A stretch of DNA of 64,000 nucleotides from CAYQDB01 sp964416195. GTDB taxonomy: Bacteria; Zixibacteria; MSB-5A5; GN15; FEB-12. A program made the position numbers and the translations under genes. This document shows positions 17,771 through 25,938 of this stretch, piece by piece. Below the pieces are notes generated by a model. It ran no database searches. It was not told the DNA's origin and was given only the letters and a program-made list of their open reading frames with translations. The stretch lies in the NCBI GenBank assembly GCA_964416195.1, contig CAYQDB010000011.1, positions 13,141 to 77,140 of the forward strand, in the 5' to 3' direction. Numbering within the stretch: the stretch's first letter is position 1; the number at the start of each line of letters is the position of its first letter.

Positions 17771-18246
17771 CAGGCCTTCGCTTTCAACTCCTCAAGAATC
17801 CGGTCCACCTTCTCTCCGGTCAGATTTTCATAGTAATCCTGGTTAATCTGCATCATGGGCGCCGTGGCGCAGGAACCTAAGCACTCCACGGTTACCAATG
17901 TGAAAAGATTGTCCGGCGTGGTTTCACCTTTTTTGATGCCCAGCTTTTGTTCGAGATAGGCAAGCAGAGAATCAGCCCCAAGCAGAGCGCAGGATATATT
18001 GTGACAGACCTGTATTAGGTACTTGCCCACCGGCAGTTTGGGAAACAGCGTGTAAAAGGTCGCTGCCTCGGCGATCTCGACATGCGGCACTCTGATAACC
18101 TGAGAAATCTCCCTGTATATTTCATCATTCAAGTAACCGGTCTGGGAATAGGCAATTGTCAGTGCCGGAAGAATGGCCGACTTGCGATCCGGATACTGCG
18201 AAACCTTTTCGCGGATCTGCTCTCGCGATGCCTCGGTAAGAATCAT
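17770..18246 (-). CDS. nuoE: NADH-quinone oxidoreductase subunit E
   Basis: A 158-residue thioredoxin-like [2Fe-2S] subunit. The four cluster ligands are visible as CHNISC (Cx4C) and CLGSC (Cx3C). A helical N-terminal part of about 60 residues precedes the ferredoxin fold. It binds NuoF at the tip of the peripheral arm. Overlaps at both ends (four bases with nuoD, one with nuoF) show tight coupling. Confidence 0.96.
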   Translation of the reverse strand: MILTEASREQIREKVSQYPDRKSAILPALTIAYSQTGYLNDEIYREISQVIRVPHVEIAEAATFYTLFPKLPVGKYLIQVCHNISCALLGADSLLAYLEQKLGIKKGETTPDNLFTLVTVECLGSCATAPMMQINQDYYENLTGEKVDRILEELKAKA

Positions 18247-19415
18247 CGATCAACCTCTCCCAGAACGATATCAACTGAACCGATTGCGCACACGACATCA
18301 GCAAACAACCGTCCTTCGACAAGCCGGGGCAGCGAAGCGAGGTTGATGAAAGAGGGCGGGCGTACTCGCACCCGGTGGGGTTTGTTGCTGCCATCGGAAG
18401 AAATATAGAACCCCAGTTCTCCTTTAGGGCTCTCGATAGCTTGATATACAGCCCCAAACGGTACTTTGAACCCTTCTGTGATGATCATAAAATGGAATAT
18501 CAGCGATTCCATTTTGTAGAGCACATCCTCCTTAGGCGGTAATACCACACCCGGCACATGGGCACGGTACGGTCCCTCCGGCATTCCATCGATAACCTGC
18601 TCGGCAATCCGTAGTGACTGGCGGATCTCTTCAAGGCGGAGCAAATAACGGTCATAGGCATCGCCGTTTTTGCCCACCGGAATGTCAAAGTCAAAGTTCT
18701 CATAGCCGCTGTATGGATTGGCCTTGCGCATGTCATGCTTGACCCCACTGCCGCGCAACATCGGCCCCGAGAGTGAATAGTTAATGGCCTCCTCGGCCGA
18801 AATGACGGCTACCCCCTTGGTCCTGCGGATAAAAATCTCGTTGTTGGTCAACAGAGCTTCATAGTCATGCAGCCGTTCTCGCACAACCGTCACTATCTTC
18901 CGTACTTTCCTGTCAAAATCCTTGGGAAGCTCGTGAGCCAGGCCACCGATACGGATATAGCTAGTCATCATGCGCTGTCCCCCGCAGGCCTCATACACAT
19001 CGAGGATCAGCTCTCGTTCCCGGAAAGCATACAACAACATCGACATAGCACCCAGATCGATGGCGTGGGTTCCCAGCCAGACAAGATGCGAGTTTACCCT
19101 TGTAAGCTCAGCCAGACAGGCTCGCGCCCATTTGACCTTTTCGGGTACCTCGATATCCATCAGCTTTTCAACCGCGAGGCAGTAACCGAGATTGTTGGAC
19201 ATTGGAGCCAGATAGTCCATCCGATCGGTCGCCGGAAGAGCTTTGTAATAAAGCTTTGACTCCATCGTCTTCTCAATGCCGGTGTGCAGGTAACCGATGA
19301 CCGGTCGCGCTTTCACAACCGTCTCTCCATCCAGCTCAAGGACCACACGCAACACCCCATGAGTCGCCGGGTGCTGAGGCCCCATATTAAGTTCGATGGT
19401 TTTCTCTTCGGGCAC
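18243..19415 (-). CDS. nuoD: NADH-quinone oxidoreductase subunit D
   Basis: A 390-residue 49-kDa-type subunit that forms the quinone-binding pocket with NuoB. The N-terminal motif GPQHPATHGVLR (His of the quinone headgroup site), RMDYLAPM and the C-terminal FADVVCAIGSVDIVLGEVDR are intact. The start is GTG, and its G is shared with the final base of the nuoC stop (TAGTG). NuoC and NuoD are separate proteins here, unlike the fused NuoCD of enterobacteria. Confidence 0.97.
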   Translation of the reverse strand: MPEEKTIELNMGPQHPATHGVLRVVLELDGETVVKARPVIGYLHTGIEKTMESKLYYKALPATDRMDYLAPMSNNLGYCLAVEKLMDIEVPEKVKWARACLAELTRVNSHLVWLGTHAIDLGAMSMLLYAFRERELILDVYEACGGQRMMTSYIRIGGLAHELPKDFDRKVRKIVTVVRERLHDYEALLTNNEIFIRRTKGVAVISAEEAINYSLSGPMLRGSGVKHDMRKANPYSGYENFDFDIPVGKNGDAYDRYLLRLEEIRQSLRIAEQVIDGMPEGPYRAHVPGVVLPPKEDVLYKMESLIFHFMIITEGFKVPFGAVYQAIESPKGELGFYISSDGSNKPHRVRVRPPSFINLASLPRLVEGRLFADVVCAIGSVDIVLGEVDR

Positions 19416-19930
19416 TACTTGATTACCTCTGGCGGTCGATCCTTATTCCAGCTAAACTGCGGCTGTTCCCATGTGAGGGGGAAATCCTTGCGCAAGGGAT
19501 GACCCTCGAGCTCGTCTGGGGTCAATATCTTTGTCAGATCCGGATGTCCCTCAAACCGAATCCCCATCATGTCGTAAACCTCCCGCTCCAGCCAGTTTGC
19601 CGCCTGCCAGAGGTGGCTTAGAGAAGATACTTCTGGATTGTCACCTGGCAGACGCACCTTCAGGAAAAACCGGTACCGATGTGAAAGAGAATACAAGTTG
19701 TAGATTACCTCAAAGCGGCCGTTTTTTTCCTCTTCGTGACCAAGCCAATCCAATGAGGTAATATCAGAAAGATACTTGATGTCAAGTTCGCTGTTCTGTA
19801 AAAGCTCTTCGCAGATTGGAGCAAGGGTTTCCGGTGTTATATAAAGTGACTGCTGTCCCCGGAAATCGTCTTCTCTGATAATGGCATCACCAAATGAGCT
19901 CTTCAGGAAACTTCTAACTTGTTCTTCCAT
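19415..19930 (-). CDS. nuoC: NADH-quinone oxidoreductase subunit C
   Basis: A 171-residue 30-kDa-type subunit. The family signature EREVYDMMGIRFEGHPDLTK and the terminal PLRKDFPL are present. The frame can be opened at a TTG 15 codons earlier, but the ATG at 19930 (MEEQVRSFLK) gives the normal N-terminus and is preferred; neither has a strong Shine-Dalgarno. It is structural in the peripheral arm, next to NuoD, and lies 72 bases after nuoB. Confidence 0.94.
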   Translation of the reverse strand: MEEQVRSFLKSSFGDAIIREDDFRGQQSLYITPETLAPICEELLQNSELDIKYLSDITSLDWLGHEEEKNGRFEVIYNLYSLSHRYRFFLKVRLPGDNPEVSSLSHLWQAANWLEREVYDMMGIRFEGHPDLTKILTPDELEGHPLRKDFPLTWEQPQFSWNKDRPPEVIK

Positions 19931-20002
19931 AGAAAACCGCTTGTTCCAGAATTCACAAGAGCAGCTTGAATCCAACCGGTCGGGAGGGTATTTCTCGCAC
20001 CA

Positions 20003-20506
20003 TCAGACCGCCTTACGACCCCACTCTTCGTGTTGATCTTTTACGGATCCTTTATTTACTTTTTCCTGAAGTTTCAAAAGCCCGTCCATCAACTGTTCCG
20101 GCCGTGGTGGGCATCCCGGAATGTAGATGTCAACCGGAATAATCCTGTCCACACCCTGCAATAGGGCGTAGTTGTTGAACACCCCGCCGCATGAGGCACA
20201 AGCCCCCATCGCAATGACCCATTTAGGGTTTGGCATTTGTTCATAGAGCCTCCTGACCACCGGAGCCATTTTCATCGACACCCTTCCGGCTACAATCATC
20301 AGGTCAGCTTGTCTTGGTGAGGGACGTGTAACCTCCATTCCATAACGAGCTAAATCGAAATGGGAAGCGAACGTTGACATCATCTCTATAGCGCAACAGG
20401 CCAACCCAAACCCAAACGGCCAAATCGACCACTTTCGTCCCCAGTTGATCATCTTGTCAACCGTGGTCAGCAGAATTGAGTCCGGGATCCTTTCCTCTAA
20501 TCCCAT
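20003..20506 (-). CDS. nuoB: NADH-quinone oxidoreductase subunit B
   Basis: A 167-residue subunit carrying the terminal [4Fe-4S] cluster N2. The tandem cysteines CCAIEMM, the Cys in GACASCGGVFNNY and the C-terminal VDIYIPGCPPRPEQL are all present and supply the four ligands. It donates electrons to quinone. It overlaps the nuoA 3' end by 10 bases. Confidence 0.97.
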   Translation of the reverse strand: MGLEERIPDSILLTTVDKMINWGRKWSIWPFGFGLACCAIEMMSTFASHFDLARYGMEVTRPSPRQADLMIVAGRVSMKMAPVVRRLYEQMPNPKWVIAMGACASCGGVFNNYALLQGVDRIIPVDIYIPGCPPRPEQLMDGLLKLQEKVNKGSVKDQHEEWGRKAV

Positions 20507-20853
20507 TTCAATGCCCCTCTTCCTAAAATATAGAAATATCCGACCAGCAGAATCGCAACAAAAACCAACATCTCAATAAAACCAAACGCCCCAAGCTTGC
20601 GGGCAATGACTGCCCACGGATACAAAAAGATCACTTCGATGTCGAAGAGAATAAATAAAATAGCAATCATATAGAACTTTACCGACACCGGGTTTTGGGT
20701 GCCTCCGGTAGGCGGTATGCCGCACTCATAGGGATCACCCTTGTGACCCAGCTTCGTTCTTCGACCAAAGAGAATAGACAGAACAACAAGAGCAGTAGCT
20801 ATAATGACAGCAAAGACAAGCAGCAATAGGATCGGGAACAGCGTTTCAAACAT
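20497..20853 (-). CDS. nuoA: NADH-quinone oxidoreductase subunit A
   Basis: A 118-residue, three-helix membrane subunit with the typical loop YECGIPPTGGTQNPVSVKFYMIAILFILFD in two adjoining parts. The ATG at 20853 follows a GGAAG ribosome-binding site. The frame also opens at a TTG at 20880, but the promoter places transcription start at about 20881, leaving no leader for that codon, so the ATG is chosen. It is the first gene of the nuo operon. Confidence 0.95.
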   Translation of the reverse strand: MFETLFPILLLLVFAVIIATALVVLSILFGRRTKLGHKGDPYECGIPPTGGTQNPVSVKFYMIAILFILFDIEVIFLYPWAVIARKLGAFGFIEMLVFVAILLVGYFYILGRGALKWD

Positions 20854-20887
20854 ATTAAAACTACTTCCACAAAGTATCAATTCGCTA

Positions 20888-20916
20888 ATTTTATCCTATC
20901 CACGTGTTATTGTCAA
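20888..20916 (-). promoter_or_regulatory. Near-consensus sigma70 promoter of the nuo operon
   Basis: On the minus strand, a perfect TTGACA (20911-20916), 17 bases, then TAAAAT (20888-20893). The predicted start is near 20881, giving a leader of about 28 bases before nuoA. This is among the strongest promoter matches in the window and suggests high constitutive expression. Confidence 0.75.
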
Positions 20917-21084
20917 CTAATTTTGGCAGTTGTGAAGGCACATCTATAATCAAATGCATGGGCTATGGTCTGCGCACTCCTGCCGCAACTCATGCAATGT
21001 GAGCAACCTACGTGACCTCTTGTCGGGCCCCTCCTAAAGGCATAAACATGAGCCCAAACGCTGTCACGCTCTTCTGACTACTGA

Positions 21085-21381
21085 ATAACTGGAGAAGGCA
21101 GTATAAGCGGTAACAACTATACTCTTTCCTGGCTCGTTGAGTTTTTCTCAGGTATGCTTACACTGTCCCGGCTATACCGCTCCCATGCAATCCTCAGCGT
21201 ATATAACATTGTCGGACAGCGGGTGACCACACTGGTTGATGAAGTCAAGCCAGCCGGCAGTTACCAAATCAATTGGGACGGCAAAGATCAGCACGGTAAA
21301 TCGGTCGCCAGCGGTCTCTACCTGTATGCGCTGCAATCGGGAGACCTTGTGGATACGAAGAAGATGTTGCTTCTGAAGTAA
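21085..21381 (+). pseudogene. Orphan FlgD-like C-terminal sorting-domain remnant
   Basis: The segment encodes about 70 residues that match the C-terminal module found at the end of long secreted proteins in FCB-group genomes: YNIVGQRVTTLVDEV, then PAGSYQINWDGKD, then VASGLYLYALQSG and the terminal KKMLLLK. Upstream the frame is blocked by a TGA at 21082, there is no ribosome-binding site before the ATG at 21154, and the sequence between lacks the usual proline-rich NPFNP linker. It is best read as the surviving 3' end of a larger secreted protein gene whose body has been lost. The alternative, a small expressed 75-residue protein, is less likely. Confidence 0.65.
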
Positions 21382-21450
21382 ACGGCCTTTCTGTGGGCGC
21401 CTTCAAGCATCCATGCGATTTACCGCCAATGATGGAATATCGATAAGTAC

Positions 21451-21479
21451 TTGAACTTGAGAGCCGACCTGAGTATATT
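21451..21479 (+). promoter_or_regulatory. Sigma70-like promoter of the CoA-transferase gene
   Basis: TTGAAC (21451-21456), a 17-base spacer and TATATT (21474-21479). The ATG of the next gene is at 21488, so the predicted transcript would begin at or within a base or two of the start codon. No Shine-Dalgarno precedes that ATG. Confidence 0.55.
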
Positions 21480-21487
21480 TAACAGCT

Positions 21488-22882
21488 ATGAAGATTATTT
21501 CGAGCGCCGACGAAGCAGTAAATTCTTCCATTATCAAGCCGGGAAGTGTAATCTACACCGCTGGAAATGCCGCCACACCACAGGACTTGCTGGCACAGTT
21601 GGCCAAAGACACATCAATAAAACAGGTCGATCTGTTTAGCATCCTGCTCCTGGGTGACAGGCTTAAACCCCTGGTCAGTGAAGAGCGGTGTCAAGAAATA
21701 ACACATCGGGTTATCTTCAACAGTGACCTTACAAGGACACCCGCAAACAAGGGCTGGGCTAAGTACCATCCCATGCACCTATCTGAGGTCCCCAGGTACA
21801 TTAGAGAGAGGGAAGGACTCGACATTGTTCTCGTTTCAATAAGTGGCCCTGATACGGGGGGAAATTACAGCCTGGGCACAACTGTCGAGAGCGTCCTGGC
21901 AGCGATTGAAACCGTTAAGAAGAAGGATGGGATAGTCATAGCAGAAAGGAACGCAAAAATGCCTTTCGTGCTGGGCACAACAATCCCCGAAAGCTACATT
22001 GATTACCTTCTTGATTCAGACTATGAGCTCCCGTTGAGCCCCATACATGAACCGGATGATTCAGCCAAGCGAATCGGTGAAATCATTGCTGCTTTGTATA
22101 TTCAAGATGGTTCTGGAAACAAGCCGGGTTCAACCTTACAGTATGGAATCGGTGAGGTTCCTGAAGCCGTCACTTCAGCGATTCTACGGAAAGGCGTGGG
22201 TGACCTCGGAATCCACACTGAGCTTTTTGCCGGCGCGATGAGAAAGCTGGTGCAGAAAGGGGTTGTCACCAATAGATGGAAGAAAAAAATCAACTTTTCA
22301 ATCTCATCTATATTCCTGGCCGAGAATCAAGAAGGATATGATTGGCTGCACCAAAACAGCTCAGTCCAAAGCAGGCCCAGTGACTATACCAATAGTGTGT
22401 TCACAATAGCTGAGCAACCCAAAATGGTCTCCATAAACAGCGCTATAGGAGTAGACCTTCACGGCAACATCTGGGCTGACTCTCTTGATGCCAGGAAGAT
22501 TTATAGCGGCGTAGGTGGCCAGAGCGACTTTTTAAGAGGGGCCCAGTACTCCGAAGGGGGTATCGCAATTATTGCCATGAAATCAACAACTATCGACGGT
22601 ATCTCAAAAGTCGTTGACAAAGCCCCGGCGGGCATCACCACCACGGCTACCCCTTCTGATAGAGTCATCATTGTAACTGAGCAGGGCGCCCTCGATCCAA
22701 AAGGGTTGAGTTTAAGTGAACGCGCGGTCGGCATAGCTCACTTGGCAAGGCCTGATGACAGAGAAAAACTGCTTAGGATTGTCCATGACAGCCCTGCTTT
22801 CCACAAGCCTCAATTAGATTCCAAGAAGGATATTCTTGGCTTCACACCCTACGAGAAAGCTGTCAGCCAGGGTTTCTTATAG
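21488..22882 (+). CDS. Acetyl-CoA hydrolase / CoA-transferase family protein
   Basis: A 464-residue enzyme of the acetyl-CoA hydrolase/4-hydroxybutyrate CoA-transferase family. The two Rossmann-like CoA-transferase domains are complete. The catalytic glutamate sits in LGIHTELF (about residue 242), and the GQSDFLRGA motif of the second domain (about residue 344) is intact. Such enzymes move CoA between acyl-CoA and acetate, succinate, propionate or butyrate, and are used in fermentation or acyl-CoA balance. No substrate is determined by sequence alone. It is monocistronic, convergent with the PHP-protein operon (49 bases between stops; a 6-base inverted repeat CAGCCA/TGGCTG lies there without a T-run). 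Confidence 0.9.
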   Translation: MKIISSADEAVNSSIIKPGSVIYTAGNAATPQDLLAQLAKDTSIKQVDLFSILLLGDRLKPLVSEERCQEITHRVIFNSDLTRTPANKGWAKYHPMHLSEVPRYIREREGLDIVLVSISGPDTGGNYSLGTTVESVLAAIETVKKKDGIVIAERNAKMPFVLGTTIPESYIDYLLDSDYELPLSPIHEPDDSAKRIGEIIAALYIQDGSGNKPGSTLQYGIGEVPEAVTSAILRKGVGDLGIHTELFAGAMRKLVQKGVVTNRWKKKINFSISSIFLAENQEGYDWLHQNSSVQSRPSDYTNSVFTIAEQPKMVSINSAIGVDLHGNIWADSLDARKIYSGVGGQSDFLRGAQYSEGGIAIIAMKSTTIDGISKVVDKAPAGITTTATPSDRVIIVTEQGALDPKGLSLSERAVGIAHLARPDDREKLLRIVHDSPAFHKPQLDSKKDILGFTPYEKAVSQGFL

Positions 22883-22931
22883 AATAATCACCCGCTCCCT
22901 TTTCAGCCATTTAAGCAACTGGCTGGAGCTT

Positions 22932-23981
22932 TCACACACCTATCCTGATGTGATTGGAGAAAATCCAACCTCGTTTTCCTTTCCAGGCCTCAACGCGGTA
23001 GATTCCCGGCTGAGCCACTCGATATTCGAGCCTATCGGTAAGAGTCTGTAATACCATCTGTCCGTTATGAATCAGCTTCAGGGTTGCCTTCGAGGGAGTT
23101 TTCACTAATAAGCGGGCGCCGTCAACCGACGACAGACTACCTCCGCAGACTACCTGGTCTGACGCATTCTCGGCATAAAACTCAAACCTGTCAGCCGCTC
23201 CCCAGCGCATATTCGAGAAATAGAGACGGCAGTCCCGGATGGCATCGTACACTTGTTTTTTTGCGCTCTCAAAATCCTTCGACATCGGTTCCGGGAGAAT
23301 AATGTGACAGCGCAAACACTTAAAGTGCACTTTGTATGGGAAAATCTCAACGGTAAGCGGACCGATCTTAAACGAGAAGGCATGGGCGTCAGGGCTTGCA
23401 ATTCCAACGACCTTACGCTTCATGTTTAGTTCATCCCACTTCTTCAGAATCCTGTCAGTAGGGCCAATCATCGATTTACGAGGGGAAAAAGCCATGATCG
23501 GCAGGTTGTATCGAGTCAATTGTTCCATCCACTCGGACATCTGGTTCCACAGCTCGATGCCGTCATAGCCCTCAACCGACCAATCTTTCCACGGGTACGG
23601 GGGAAACCGTTTCAGTTTGTTTCTGATTTCGTCGGGATGCGACAAGATGCCCAGGGCTCCGTCGGCGGCACCCGCCGCCACATACTCTTTGGGCGACATC
23701 TCGGCCGGATAGACCCTCGGGACATCATAGAGCAAGTAGTGGTGAATATCGTCAAGATCATTATGCTCATACCCAATAACTACCAGCGTTTTCCCATAGA
23801 AGCCTTCCCCACCCCGGTCACGGTTACTGAGCGTCATGTGGTCGGCAAACATCATAAAGTCCAGACCGACCTGCCGACCAAGTGCGATTACCTCTTCCAG
23901 GCTTTTGGTGCCGTCCGATTCAGTAGTGTGGATGTGCACCGCTCCAGAGTAGTAGTACCGGCCGCCGATTTTCCTACCCAT
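22932..23981 (-). CDS. PHP-domain metal-dependent phosphoesterase-like protein
   Basis: A 349-residue protein with an N-terminal PHP domain. Metal-binding elements are visible in order: HIHTTESDG, FADH, GYEHND, LSHPDE and SPDAHAF. The C-terminal 100 residues (from about 250) form a beta-rich domain with no recognised motif, like the Ig-like tails of secreted PHP proteins, although no signal peptide is present here. PHP enzymes hydrolyse phosphoesters with di- or trinuclear metal sites. Substrate unknown. It is the last gene of the long minus-strand run and its start overlaps the transporter stop by eight bases. It is not closely similar to the other PHP protein at 30616. Confidence 0.8.
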   Translation of the reverse strand: MGRKIGGRYYYSGAVHIHTTESDGTKSLEEVIALGRQVGLDFMMFADHMTLSNRDRGGEGFYGKTLVVIGYEHNDLDDIHHYLLYDVPRVYPAEMSPKEYVAAGAADGALGILSHPDEIRNKLKRFPPYPWKDWSVEGYDGIELWNQMSEWMEQLTRYNLPIMAFSPRKSMIGPTDRILKKWDELNMKRKVVGIASPDAHAFSFKIGPLTVEIFPYKVHFKCLRCHIILPEPMSKDFESAKKQVYDAIRDCRLYFSNMRWGAADRFEFYAENASDQVVCGGSLSSVDGARLLVKTPSKATLKLIHNGQMVLQTLTDRLEYRVAQPGIYRVEAWKGKRGWIFSNHIRIGV

Positions 23982-25299
23982 GCCCGAGTTCCCGCGTGTG
24001 GGGCACCTTTCTGAAAATGTACAAACCTATTACCATCATCACCGATAATGATAATATGCCCATTTTGTATGGCAGCTTAGCAAAATCCACTGCGTCCTCG
24101 CCAAAAAGGTCGATAACTACCCTTCCCAGCAACCTATCGGAATGAAAGAAGTATACCACGGTCGTCCAAATCAATGGCCCCACAACGGCTGCCGCTCGAC
24201 CCGACAAAGAAAACAACCCGAAGAACCGTCCGAGGTCTTCGCGGGGCACCAGCTCTGCCAGGAGCGGTCGCGAAACCGTCCACAGACCACCAAGAAGAAT
24301 TCCCACCAGCGAACCGAGGAACCAGGTCAGAATCATACTATTGGTCAATAAAAACAAAAACAGTGACACCACCCAGCCCCAGATTATCAGACTCAACAGG
24401 TTCTTCAATGACCAGCGCTGGGCTATTTTGCCGATGACCAACGATCCCACTACCGCTGAAATTGTCGAGACGACCAAGAAAGTCGTGATAGCCTGTTCCG
24501 CCAGGCCCAGGACAATCGAACAGTACAGTCCGATATTTATTATCACCGTGGCCACTGCATCCTCAAAAAAGTAGTCTGCAATTAGAAAACGCAACACGCC
24601 CGGATACTTTTTTGTTTCCTTGATTCCCTCCCAGACATCTCGGTAAGCTTTCGCCAGAGTCACTTTTCGAGGTTTGATGACCTTAGCTTCCCCTACCCAG
24701 AGGAAAAGCGGCAGGGCAAACAGCATAAACAACAATGCCGTGGGCAGAAACGAGGCTTGTTTTCCTCCCCCGCTCAGGAAAGAGATGTCCCACGAAAAAA
24801 CGGAACCGGTAACAAACGGAAGAACAAGGACCATACCCAAGATGGAACCGACATACCCGAATGCCACACCGACGCCAGAGACAAACCGCGCCTGAGTGCC
24901 ATCTGCGACTGAATATAGCAAAGCATTGTAGAATGGCTGGCCGGCTTCGTATGAAAAATTCGCGATGACAAACAGCACAATGGTCACCAGTATCAACGAT
25001 GGAGGCACAAGCGCCATAAAACCTACGGCAATACAACAGGATAAAGTGAACAAGAACAGAAAGACCTTCTTCTTGGTGGAGTGATCAGACATCGCCCCCA
25101 AAGCGGGAAGCAAGACGGCTGCGACAGCCATTGAAAGGGAGAAAGGAATATCAAAACAATGATCGCCCCGCCCCAGGTCTTCGACTATGTAGCGCTTCAG
25201 GTAGAGTGACACGATGTTCATGGAATAAATAGTGTTGGCGAAGTCATATAGCGACCAGCCCAGAATATCCTTCCGCCAGAGGTACCGCGGTGGCGTCAT
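23974..25299 (-). CDS. MFS transporter, UMF1/Atg22-like family
   Basis: A 441-residue 12-helix major-facilitator protein. The N-terminal segment GWSLYDFANTIYSMNIVSLY is the signature of the UMF1 (unknown major facilitator) family related to fungal Atg22 vacuolar effluxers. Large cytoplasmic loop after helix 6 (residues about 195-225) and basic loops follow MFS topology. Atg22 exports amino acids, but the bacterial substrates are not known. It lies between the HD protein (3-base gap) and the PHP protein (8-base overlap). Confidence 0.88.
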   Translation of the reverse strand: MTPPRYLWRKDILGWSLYDFANTIYSMNIVSLYLKRYIVEDLGRGDHCFDIPFSLSMAVAAVLLPALGAMSDHSTKKKVFLFLFTLSCCIAVGFMALVPPSLILVTIVLFVIANFSYEAGQPFYNALLYSVADGTQARFVSGVGVAFGYVGSILGMVLVLPFVTGSVFSWDISFLSGGGKQASFLPTALLFMLFALPLFLWVGEAKVIKPRKVTLAKAYRDVWEGIKETKKYPGVLRFLIADYFFEDAVATVIINIGLYCSIVLGLAEQAITTFLVVSTISAVVGSLVIGKIAQRWSLKNLLSLIIWGWVVSLFLFLLTNSMILTWFLGSLVGILLGGLWTVSRPLLAELVPREDLGRFFGLFSLSGRAAAVVGPLIWTTVVYFFHSDRLLGRVVIDLFGEDAVDFAKLPYKMGILSLSVMMVIGLYIFRKVPHTRELGHG

Positions 25300-25302
25300 C
25301 GA

Positions 25303-25863
25303 TCACAGTCCGAGCTGATCGGAAATCGTCAACATCCCATCCCGAACCAGTAGCAGGAACTGTTCAACATCCAGACCGAGTTCTTCGCAGGCGACCATGT
25401 TCTCCCGTGAGGCTCCGGCCGCAAACCGCTTCTCTTTGAAGCGTCTGAGCATGAAGGAGCCATCAAGAGCAGTTAACCGCTTTTCCGGGTGCATTAGAGC
25501 ACAGGCAACTATAAAGCCGGTAGCTGGGTCGACAGTGAACAGAGCGTAATCGAGACGGCTCTTACACGGCACATGCCCGGGATGAGCGTGAATGGCATAC
25601 AGCATCTCTTCCGGTAGATCGTATTCGGCCAGCCATTCACGAGTGAGATAGGTGTGGCGGGCCTCATCGTCCTTGGTCTCATTGTAATCGAGGTCATGCA
25701 CAAGGCCGGTCAAACCCCAATATTCTACATCCTCGCCAAAATGCTCCGCCAGTTTTCGCATTCCCGCTTCAACGGCCAGGATATGTTTAAGGAGGTTATT
25801 GACGCCTATCTTCTCCACAACTATCTGATAGGCTTGCTCACGAGTTAGCGACAGTTTTGTCAT
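25303..25863 (-). CDS. HD-domain hydrolase-like protein
   Basis: A protein of about 186 residues from the ATG at 25863; the frame also opens at a TTG at 25911, but neither start has a clear ribosome-binding site. The HD-superfamily pattern is visible: a His in LLKHILAVEAGMR, the HD pair in GLVHDLDYNE, and later H residues in AIHAHPGH, with a trailing Asp in YALFTVDPATG. These are metal-binding phosphohydrolases, often acting on nucleotides. The SHORT form resembles small stand-alone HD proteins of unknown substrate. It sits inside the long operon between the receptor and the transporter. Confidence 0.75.
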   Translation of the reverse strand: MTKLSLTREQAYQIVVEKIGVNNLLKHILAVEAGMRKLAEHFGEDVEYWGLTGLVHDLDYNETKDDEARHTYLTREWLAEYDLPEEMLYAIHAHPGHVPCKSRLDYALFTVDPATGFIVACALMHPEKRLTALDGSFMLRRFKEKRFAAGASRENMVACEELGLDVEQFLLLVRDGMLTISDQLGL

Positions 25864-25938
25864 AAGAGCCAATAAAGGCACATGCGTGAGCCAAGTCAAG
25901 TTGTAGGGCAACCGCCTTAAAAACGCCTGACAAAGCCC

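Noticed and set aside
22904..22925. Stem CAGCCA/TGGCTG after the CoA-transferase gene as a terminator
   Set aside because: Ten-base loop and no T-run; too weak to call.
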